From contig NZ_CP112998.1 of NCBI RefSeq assembly GCF_026625565.1, positions 6,980,501 through 7,044,500 of the forward strand: a DNA stretch of 64,000 nt, read 5' to 3'. A model generated the notes under the pieces. It did no database searches. It was not told where the DNA came from and saw nothing but the letters and a program-made list of their open reading frames with translations. This stretch comes from Dyadobacter pollutisoli. GTDB lineage: Bacteria > Bacteroidota > Bacteroidia > Cytophagales > Spirosomataceae. Position numbers and translations under genes: made by a program. This document shows, in pieces, positions 26,190 through 33,600 of this stretch (its first letter is position 1; the number at the start of each line of letters is the position of its first letter).

Positions 26190-27095
26190 ATGAAAAATTT
26201 AATAAGTCCCCTATTTCTTTACGGTCTCTGCCTTTGCTTCCTGAACTTCACATTTTCAGATGATTACTCCGAATTCGGTATTACCGAAAAAAATGTGCAA
26301 GAAAGGTTGTGGAGCTCTTTACAAAATACAACTGTAAGCTCTCCTTATTTTAGTAGTTCTGTCAAAACAGCATGCCGCGCAATTGCGCCGGAAAATCAGG
26401 CAACGGCGGTCAAAAAAGCGGGCAGTTTGGTCAAGCTATATTTTGGTTCAGAAGACTTTCAAAAACGTTATAGCGACTGGCTTGCCAAAAACTACCAGCA
26501 AACTGATACGAAGCTAAGTGAAAAAAGGCAAGCTGAGATCAGGGCTTACCGGATCAAAGACGCACAAGGGCTGACAGTTCAGAACATTGAACCGATGGTC
26601 GACATTCAGATCCAGTCGGGTGAAACTTATGCCGGAATGGAAAGTATGCTGTCGAGCCTGCCAGCGGATCAGCGCGCTGAGTTTAAAAAGACCATTGAAG
26701 ACGGAAAGCGTAATGCAGCTTTCTTTAAAAAAGTTAAGCCACTATTGAAGTCAGATTTCGAAGCGTTCAAAAAGCAGTATGCCGAGCATCTTGCCCAGGA
26801 AGAAATAGCTCAGAAAGAACGTGAACTTGCTAAGAACAACAAAAACAATGCGGCGGAATACGAGAAGTGGAAAGATCCGAAAAAAGTACTTTCAGCACGC
26901 CTGAGCGAGTTTTTGGAGAAAAGTAAAGGCGTAGACTTTGCCGCTCAGACCAAAGTGGTGGCCGATCGCAAGAAGTTTGTGAATGCCGCTTACGAAGGCA
27001 AAAACGATGTGTGGAAACTGTGTTACCGGATGGGAGCAGCGCCTACCCATGCAGCCCGCGCTTTCGCACAGCAATGGCTGACTGAATTGAAATAA
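26190..27095 (+). CDS. Secreted helical protein of unknown function
   Basis: The 301-residue product has a signal peptide (MKNLISPLFLYGLCLCFLNFTFS) and a largely alpha-helical, Lys/Glu-rich body (FKKTIEDGKRNAAFFKKVKPLLKSDFEAFKKQYAEHLAQEE). I recognise no domain. It begins 24 bases after the small lipoprotein gene, so the pair probably forms one unit, closed by the hairpin at 27116. The tail KLCYRMGAAPTHAARAFAQQWL is well ordered. No function is assigned. Confidence 0.65.
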   Translation: MKNLISPLFLYGLCLCFLNFTFSDDYSEFGITEKNVQERLWSSLQNTTVSSPYFSSSVKTACRAIAPENQATAVKKAGSLVKLYFGSEDFQKRYSDWLAKNYQQTDTKLSEKRQAEIRAYRIKDAQGLTVQNIEPMVDIQIQSGETYAGMESMLSSLPADQRAEFKKTIEDGKRNAAFFKKVKPLLKSDFEAFKKQYAEHLAQEEIAQKERELAKNNKNNAAEYEKWKDPKKVLSARLSEFLEKSKGVDFAAQTKVVADRKKFVNAAYEGKNDVWKLCYRMGAAPTHAARAFAQQWLTELK

Positions 27096-27115
27096 ATAGG
27101 TTTATATACTTTTGA

Positions 27116-27146
27116 CAGACGGGGGCTGCTGGCCCTCGTCTGTTTT
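27116..27146 (+). terminator. Rho-independent terminator
   Basis: CAGACG-GGGGC and GCCC-TCGTCTG form a GC-rich hairpin around a short loop and are followed by TTTT, 20 bases after the stop codon of the helical protein gene. Confidence 0.7.
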
Positions 27147-27231
27147 CATGTCCGGCGGGAGATTTTCTTTGTCGGATTTTTTTATAACAAAATTTCAAAA
27201 ACTGTTGCATTTTAAAAATCATTAAACTTAC

Positions 27232-27264
27232 TTTGTCTATCAAATAAGTATACTAATAACAAAG
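27232..27264 (+). promoter_or_regulatory. Promoter/operator matching the one before sulfatase 2
   Basis: TTTG at 27232-27235 is followed by TCTATCAAATAAGTATACTAATAAC, aligning base for base with the 21140 site: TTTGTCTATCAA, then AGTA, then ACTA. The -7 position (about 27257) reads TAACAAAG, a weaker match than at 21164. It precedes a 370-base leader with a Cys-rich leader ORF and a structured element. Shared regulation with the sulfatase is inferred from this match. Confidence 0.5.
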
Positions 27265-27307
27265 CTTCTGAACCGCCCTAAGCTGAGTATTAATCCAAGC
27301 ATTCAAT

Positions 27308-27421
27308 ATGAAAGCGGTTAATTTACTTTATGCAAACCTGTCGACACGGCAGGCACAGGTGGTAACTTCCTCCTTGCTTTGTGCAGATCCCCTACTTTCG
27401 TTGCAGTACTGTTGTTGTTAG
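27308..27421 (+). CDS. Putative cysteine leader peptide (37 codons)
   Basis: ATG at 27308 opens a 37-codon frame ending Leu-Gln-Tyr-Cys-Cys-Cys then TAG (TGT TGT TGT TAG at 27410-27421). A further Cys is at codon 25. It has no signal peptide or domain, and sits between the promoter at 27232 and the structured element at 27449. A run of codons for one amino acid at the end of a leader ORF is the hallmark of attenuation by ribosome stalling; here cysteine would be sensed. That role is inference. No equivalent Cys-tract ORF is seen before copy 1 of the element. Confidence 0.5.
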   Translation: MKAVNLLYANLSTRQAQVVTSSLLCADPLLSLQYCCC

Positions 27422-27448
27422 CCCTGCGATACTAATCCAAGATCTTAC

Positions 27449-27547
27449 TTCGGAAATATCCCATCAGGCAGTTTTGACTGATCATCTGAAATTTTCGGTG
27501 GTTGGCGATTTCAGTTGCCAGTCATGCTGTCCCGGGATATTTCTGAA
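27449..27547 (+). ncRNA. Structured leader element, copy 2
   Basis: This 99-base segment has the same layout as 21200-21300. The outer stem is 14 pairs (27449-27462 with 27534-27547, GGAAATATCCC with GGGATATTTCT plus end pairs). Inner stems are GGCAG/CTGTC, TGACTG/CAGTCA (27475-27480 with 27519-27524) and CTGAAAT/ATTTCAG (27486-27492 with 27508-27514). The apical loop is TTTCGGTGGTTGGCG. The loop core TTTTCGGTGGTTG is identical to copy 1 while the stems differ but stay paired. It begins 27 bases after the Cys leader ORF stop. No known RNA family is recognised. Confidence 0.6.
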
Positions 27548-27606
27548 TGTTATATAGTTCGTTTATGGACCACCGGGCCACCGTATCAATCTAATTTACT
27601 ATCAAC

Positions 27607-27726
27607 ATGACAATCTCAGACGTCATATTACTCGCTAAGAAGATCGCAGTGGGCATTTTTCTAACAGCTGCACCATTCGCATTGATTGCCGGAGGTATCT
27701 GGCTTGCGGTGAAATTTCTCCATTAA
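27607..27726 (+). CDS. Small single-span membrane peptide, 39 residues
   Basis: ATG at 27607 encodes 39 residues: a short polar start (MTISDVILLAKK), one hydrophobic helix (IAVGIFLTAAPFALIAGGIW) and a basic end (KFLH). The stop lies 33 bases before the hydroxylase gene, on the same strand and behind the same leader. It could be a small partner subunit of the membrane hydroxylase, or another leader ORF. Composition is protein-like but the ORF is short. Confidence 0.5.
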   Translation: MTISDVILLAKKIAVGIFLTAAPFALIAGGIWLAVKFLH

Positions 27727-27759
27727 TCTGTCCTGTTCACCTTAAAATATTTCCTGTTT

Positions 27760-28833
27760 ATGAAAGTGGAAAGTGCCATAGCCCAAAGAATATCACGGGA
27801 CGCTCTGATCAGCATTTTGCTGTATGTTGCGCCCATTGCCCTGATGTTCACAACTTTTTACCTGACTGGCTACAAACCCTGGCAGGGTAGCAACGAGCTG
27901 CCATTTAAAGCGCCCGGTTTCCTGGAAGATGTATTCAGAAACCTCAGCAGCTGGGGACTTGCGGCGATCGTCCTGGGCGTTGGCGTGATCGAATTCGCGG
28001 TCGGTCTTTATGAAAACAAATGGACCAAGAATGAGCGCACGCTGGACATTGTCTGCTTTGTGGTACCCAAATTAGTAGTTAAGCCGTTTGTAGCATACTT
28101 TGGATTGCAACTGATGCCATACCTTTTGCCAGCTGCCAAGAATATCTTCGAATGGGTTCCATTCTGGTGGGCATTTTTGATCATTGCAGTTGCCGACGAT
28201 CTGACGCAGTACTGGTATCACCGCATTCATCATCAGCTACCATGGCTCTGGCGTTTTCACCGCACGCACCATTCAGCGCCTTATATGGGTATGGCAATGG
28301 CCGGTCGGCAGAACATTATCTATACCATTTTCTTCTCACAAACTTACCTGACGGTGGCTCTCACTTATCTTGGGTTGGGTTATGCAGCATTGTTTGTCAA
28401 AGTGGTCAAGTCACTCATCACTACCGGCGCACATTCGAGTATTCCCTGGGACAAGCCGTTTTACGAAATCAAATGGCTTAATCCGATCGGCTGGGTATTG
28501 GAACGACTGATTTCCACTCCTGCCACGCATTATGCACACCATGCTGATACGGCAGACGACGGCATCGGCAATTACAAAGGCAATTTCGGGAACATGTTTT
28601 TCGTCTGGGACCTGATTTTCGGGACAGGCATCATTACCCGGAAATATCCAACTTCATTTGGTATCAAACATTACCAGGAAGAGGAATGGTATGCCCAGTT
28701 CCTATGGCCTGTTTTCAAATCAAAAAAGGAAGGCAGCGAACTGGCAGCCAACGGCCCAATGGTCGGAGATGCCGTACCAGAGACAGAAACCGTTACATTG
28801 AAACAGGAAACGGCGAATGTGGCAGTTGCCTAA
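27760..28833 (+). CDS. Fatty acid hydroxylase / sterol desaturase family membrane enzyme
   Basis: The 357-residue integral membrane protein has the three histidine clusters that bind the di-iron centre: HRIHH (about residues 154-158), HRTHH (about 167-171) and THYAHHADT (about 260). Several long hydrophobic segments are present (LLYVAPIALMFTTFYL; FWWAFLIIAVADDLTQYW). Family members use O2 to hydroxylate or desaturate lipids. Bacterial substrates include fatty acyl, sphingolipid and carotenoid chains; the Cytophagales also make sulfonolipids, a possible substrate given the shared regulatory site with a sulfatase (inference). A long acidic C-terminal tail is probably cytoplasmic. Confidence 0.9.
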   Translation: MKVESAIAQRISRDALISILLYVAPIALMFTTFYLTGYKPWQGSNELPFKAPGFLEDVFRNLSSWGLAAIVLGVGVIEFAVGLYENKWTKNERTLDIVCFVVPKLVVKPFVAYFGLQLMPYLLPAAKNIFEWVPFWWAFLIIAVADDLTQYWYHRIHHQLPWLWRFHRTHHSAPYMGMAMAGRQNIIYTIFFSQTYLTVALTYLGLGYAALFVKVVKSLITTGAHSSIPWDKPFYEIKWLNPIGWVLERLISTPATHYAHHADTADDGIGNYKGNFGNMFFVWDLIFGTGIITRKYPTSFGIKHYQEEEWYAQFLWPVFKSKKEGSELAANGPMVGDAVPETETVTLKQETANVAVA

Positions 28834-28894
28834 AAAGCGATTACTGTATTAATCCCTGACAATTCCTGAAACCTGTTTAAGGTACGGATTCGAG

Positions 28895-28931
28895 CGGTAC
28901 TGTGGGTATATAGCCTGCGGTACCGTTTTTT
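28895..28931 (+). terminator. Probable rho-independent terminator
   Basis: CGGTAC and GTACCG pair around an interrupted stem containing GG...CC, followed by TTTTTT (28926-28931), about 60 bases after the hydroxylase stop. Confidence 0.6.
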
Positions 28932-28961
28932 GTTTAATGCTGTGGAAATCCTTCACCACGC

Positions 28962-29459
28962 TCACCCTACCCGTGCGTAAACCGTCTCCGTAGCCTTATC
29001 TTCCTGCCCATCAGGGGAGATGTTGTAGGCTGTAATGGTGATGTGATCGTTGTCGATGAGCTCGACGGTGGTGCGCCAGCCCCAGGGCTCGGGCATATCG
29101 GGGCCGCCGTAACTTCCCAGAACTGAAAACCCTTTTTCGATCAATGAACCGCCGGAAAGCATGATGCCGGTCCCCATGTGAAAATTATCGATCCAGGCTG
29201 CCTGGAAAGTGTTGCTGGCAATGTCAAAACCATAAATGGACATTCCTTCAAAAGCATCCCCGCTCAACCTGCCGCTGTATTCGTGCAGCAGGAACCGCCC
29301 GCCGAGTATCGGCCTGATCGTTCCCGACATGGGCGACTCGTCGGCGATCACGCCCGGTTCAAACCAGGTGGTCGTGTTTCCTTCCCAACTTCCCGTAAAG
29401 GATTGAAGTTTCTGATGAACGCCTGATTCCAGTGATATATCGAATTTAGTTTTGCCCAT
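28962..29459 (-). CDS. DUF1579-family protein
   Basis: The 165-residue cytoplasmic protein has DUF1579 features: LQSFTGSWEGNTTTWFEPG near the N-terminus, ILGGRFLLHEYSGRLSGDAFEGMSIYGFD in the middle, and ITAYNISPDGQEDKATETVYAR at the end. The fold is expected to be a beta-barrel of lipocalin type, with unknown biochemistry. It is divergent from the GlxA-type AraC gene, sharing a 187-base promoter region with an inverted repeat TTGTC-TAT-GACAA, so it may be a target of that regulator (inference). Confidence 0.85.
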   Translation of the reverse strand: MGKTKFDISLESGVHQKLQSFTGSWEGNTTTWFEPGVIADESPMSGTIRPILGGRFLLHEYSGRLSGDAFEGMSIYGFDIASNTFQAAWIDNFHMGTGIMLSGGSLIEKGFSVLGSYGGPDMPEPWGWRTTVELIDNDHITITAYNISPDGQEDKATETVYARVG

Positions 29460-29646
29460 GATTCAGTTTTTTTGCCAGTAATGGTAGTAAATCCTTTTTG
29501 TCTATGACAAAAATAGGAATAAAGGTTCAGCTTAATAATGGTTTAAAAAGCCATAAACAGGGGTATTTGAGACAAAAAAATATTAACTTGGCAAAAAATA
29601 TGGTACATAAGAGGAGTTAAATGACTGAATTAAACTTGTATTAAGG

Positions 29647-30630
29647 ATGGTAAATCTAGGTCTTTTGATAACACACAAGCACCGTTTGCTAAGTGTTGCT
29701 GCTTTGTTAGATGTTTTTGAATCCGTCAATGGATTTTATGAAAGGGCAAACGAGCCGACGTTCTTTAATATCAATTTACTTTCTCCTGAAATGCAGCCGG
29801 GCCAATTCTATGGCTCGTATCCGATGCAGTCTATCCACTCTGCTGAGCAGCAGGATTTAATATTAATACCTGCCTTCGGGGCCGGTGATCTTAAAATTTC
29901 GATAGCCAAAAACCAGATGCTTATTCCCTGGCTTTGGGACCAATATAAAAAAGGGGCTGAGCTGGCCAGTTTTTGTACCGGCGCATTTTTGCTGGCGGCT
30001 GCGGGACTACTCAATGGTAAAGAGGCAACTACTCACATCGATTCGGCCCAGGCCCTGGCCTCTAATTTTCCCGAAATAATCATGAAAAGTGATGCGGTAG
30101 TAACCGAGGACAAAGGGATCTACACCAGTGGCGGTGCTACCAGCAGCTTTCATTTAATGCTTTACCTGATCCAGCGGCATTGTGGCAAGGAACAGACTTT
30201 ACGTACCGCCAAGATGTTTGCCATCGATATGGACCGCGAGCAACAAACCTATTTCGGGACCTTCATGCCTTCACAGAACCATGGTGATGGGCTGGTCAAT
30301 ATGGCGCAGCAGAAAATTGAAAAGGAGTACCAGGAAGGCAGTACCATCGAAATGCTGATCCAGGATATTCCTGCCAGCAGGCGTAATGTGGTACGTCGGT
30401 TCAAGCAGGCGATAGGCGTTACGCCCATTGAATATTTACAACGCACGCGCATTGAAGCGGCTAAAAAATTGCTAGCGCAGACAGATCAGAGCGTTCTGGA
30501 AGTAATGCTGAACTCGGGGTATAACGATCTCAAATCTTTCAGACAGCTGTTCAAAAAAAGTACCGGCGTCACCCCTAAGGAATACCGGTACAAGTTCAAT
30601 ATCGCCAAACTGGACAGCAGGGTTAGTTAA
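29647..30630 (+). CDS. GlxA-type AraC-family transcriptional regulator
   Basis: The 327-residue protein has an N-terminal DJ-1/PfpI-like domain (residues ~1-190: LGLLITHKHRLLSVAALLDVFE ... ASFCTGAFLLAAAGLLNGKEATTHI) with a Cys at the nucleophile-elbow position. A C-terminal AraC double HTH spans ~215-320 (IEMLIQDIPASRRNVVRRFKQAIGVTPIEYLQRTRIEAAKKLL ... VLEVMLNSGYNDLKSFRQLFKKSTGVTPKEYR). This layout is that of GlxA-family regulators. Its stop codon overlaps that of the convergent giant hydrolase gene. Confidence 0.9.
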   Translation: MVNLGLLITHKHRLLSVAALLDVFESVNGFYERANEPTFFNINLLSPEMQPGQFYGSYPMQSIHSAEQQDLILIPAFGAGDLKISIAKNQMLIPWLWDQYKKGAELASFCTGAFLLAAAGLLNGKEATTHIDSAQALASNFPEIIMKSDAVVTEDKGIYTSGGATSSFHLMLYLIQRHCGKEQTLRTAKMFAIDMDREQQTYFGTFMPSQNHGDGLVNMAQQKIEKEYQEGSTIEMLIQDIPASRRNVVRRFKQAIGVTPIEYLQRTRIEAAKKLLAQTDQSVLEVMLNSGYNDLKSFRQLFKKSTGVTPKEYRYKFNIAKLDSRVS

Positions 30631-33600
30631 TTTACCTTAGCCACTTTTCTGAATGCGCGGTCATTACCTTGTTTGATCTCAATGATATAGATGCTGGCGG
30701 GGAAATTGACCATGTTCAGTTTGTGTGAAAATTTATTGTCCGATTTTTGGATGCGGGTATCTTTATACAACCGTCCCGATTTAGCGTCAAACACTCTGAT
30801 CTCCACCTCAGCGGTAAGCTCGTTGGCCAGGTCAATGCTGATGAAGTCCGCTACCGGGTTAGGATAAACATTTACCGCCACATGCAAAGGTTCCTCGGGC
30901 GCTGCCGGTTGTGTTGCACCGGTCCTTGCGTTAGAATCGTTGGACGCGATCACGAAAATGGGGGTTTCCGTAGCTGTAACGGTCACTTTGCCGTCTACGA
31001 TCGGTAATTCCGCCATATCCATGTTGTCGCTTCCTGCTTTCGGGGTGTAAATTTTAGCAATGCCCGTCGCATTGAGATTGAGCGTATATGGAGCTGTTCT
31101 GCCAATTTCATCGGGTACAGTAAGGATAAACACCGACTTCCCGTTGAGTTCGTAGCGGTCTACGATAGGATCGGAATGGATTGTTTCCTTGTAAACATAT
31201 TCGCCAAAGAGCTTGTTGGTCTGGACGAAGAAATCCGCTGCCGGCCTGCGGGTCTGGTTGTCGTTCAGTAATCCCGAAGAGCCAAACATCCCTCCCGCAG
31301 GATTGTCATCATACATTTGGTAAAAGAATAACTTTTCAATGCCGTGACGCGCCGAAAACAACGAAGTGCGAAGTATCCAGTCAGCCTGGGTCTGCATCGG
31401 GGATTTGTCACCGATTGCAATGGCCTTCAACGGGCTGTTTTCACTCAAATCGTAGCCAGTTTCTGTGATCCAGATGGGTAGATCATTTGATACTTCACGA
31501 GCTACTTTTACAAAATTGTCGAAGATCAGGTTTGCATTGGTTTTTTCAGGAGCTGCGCCACGTGTCGAAGTTCCGCTCTGGCTGGAAGATGCATTGTCGG
31601 TATATATGTGAAAATTAACGACATCCCAGCACAGATTGACAGTTCCATCCGGGTTGTAGCCGCGGAACTCCCTGCACCAGTCAACCATTCCTTTTACGTA
31701 ATCCGGGCCGGTTACAAGTCCTGCTATAACCACTTTCATATTTGGATCTGCGTTTTTTACACCTACTGCAGCTCCCATTGTATTTTTGTGACCATCGTAA
31801 AATGCTGAAAGGTTTGCTGCATATTCACGTGCGGTTTGATAACCTTTGCGGCCTTTCCACCATTTGTCTCTTTCGTTGTCACATTCAATGTATTTGATCA
31901 GGTTCAGGCCGATTTTTACTGTATTAGGATAGTCGCCGTACCATCTTGGTGTAGTTGAAACGCTAAGCAATGAAGGATTTACATTTGGGTTGCTGCCATA
32001 GCGAGCTGCATATTGGAATGCCACTTTGGCCTGCTCAATGTAAGAAATTGGCTGTGTAAAGTCTTTCCCGTAGCGTACCGGCACATTTTCTGAATCTCTT
32101 TGGTCCGTGGGGTAAGTATTCAGCATCCAGTTCGGCAGTGTTTTAAGACAGGCCAGTACTTCTATATTTTCCTGCTTGCACCTTTCGTAAATGAGGTCAT
32201 AATTCCAGCTTCCGCTCAATGTAGGGTTGTACGAAAATACGCCTTCGGTCGATTCCAGTTTTTCCCAGTCCATATAATGACGCAGGCCGGTAAAACTCTT
32301 GGCAGCTGTCACTTTGCTTTCTACCAATGACCCGGTATGCGCGCCGTCCTGGAAATTCCATTCATAACCATTCACGCCCAGCATATCTTTTATTTTGATA
32401 CTTTTTGCACGGGCTGCCTGTCCCGAGGGGCTTGGTGGTGTGTAAGTTCCATAAAATTCAATCTCCGTAGGAAGTATGTTGGGGATCGTCAATACAAGAT
32501 AACGGATATTTGAAACGGCCGCATCCAGGTTAAACTGCGCGTTTCTATTGGGATAGGGTCCCACCCAGCCATTGTAAATTTCGCCGGTAAACGTAGCGAC
32601 GGGAATACGTTGCCACTGGTCGGTAATTACGGACAATACCATCGGCTGGTCAATTGCGGAGCCAGTGTAGTCGAAAAATTTGACACCTTGCAAGGTGATT
32701 TGTTCACCATCCTGCAGGGGATAGTACGCTTCGTAATTATTGATGATTTTTCCCCAGCCTGTAAACACATTTTCTTGTGTCTTACCGTCAAAAAAGCCGT
32801 CCAGTCCATTCGAAGCATTAGTCAGCTGGTACCAGCGTTTTGGGTCAATGGGGATTTTTGTCCCGATATTAGCGTTTTCAGTGCTTCCGGTTACCGTAAC
32901 GTTCCTTAATACGCTAGCTGCCGCTAGGTAGTTGTTGTTCCCTGGCTGTGTAGCGGTAATCGCTGCTTGCCCGGCCGCATTGAGTGTAGCTTTCCATACA
33001 CCGGTCGCGTTTGACACTGATACAATCGATGGATTGGACGAGGTAAAAGAAATCGGCGTTTCAGGATTGGTACTGCTTGCAATCAGGTTAAACGATCCCT
33101 CAGAAAGGTTTTTGGGTGTTATTTCATTAAATGTGATCACTGATTGACTCTGTACCGATCCCGGTGTCACCTCGAACCAGTTGAAGTTAAATGCGCCGCG
33201 ATTGGCGAAAATCCGGATGATTTGCCTACCGGCCGGCAGCACAGCAGTAGTGCGAATGGTGGTGTACGTTTGCCACCCTCCGGTACGCGGTACATCTACC
33301 GAGCCCAGGACAGTACCTGCGCTATTTCTAATCTGGATATTACCATTCCCGTAGCTGTTGGAAACTCTGAAATTGAATGTATAAGTACCGGCAGTTGCGA
33401 TGCTTACATTGTAGTCGAGCCAGTCGCTGTCGTCAATGTAAGTCACTGTTGAGCCACCGTCCGTATCGGTAACTGCTTCAATCCTTACGTCTTTCGCGAC
33501 GTCAAAGGTTTCCGCTTCCATTTTTCCTGTCAATGGGCGGGATGCTTTCGCTTCAAACCAGTTGAAATTCCAGCCACCTTTTTCAGCGAAGATTCTCAAC

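Noticed and set aside
21200..27547. Retron msr/msd or OMEGA-type guide RNA as an explanation of the hairpin pair
   Set aside because: No reverse transcriptase, TnpB or IscB gene lies near either copy. Both are placed as leaders of ordinary genes.
27096..27606. SAM, cobalamin or TPP riboswitch in the hydroxylase leader
   Set aside because: None of the conserved cores of these classes is visible in the leader. The apical motif TTTTCGGTGGTTG does not fit them.
29460..29646. Third copy of the TTTGTCTATCAA operator at about 29500
   Set aside because: The sequence TTTTTGTCTATGACAAAAA shares only TTTGTCTAT, forms its own TTGTC/GACAA palindrome, and has no following structured element.
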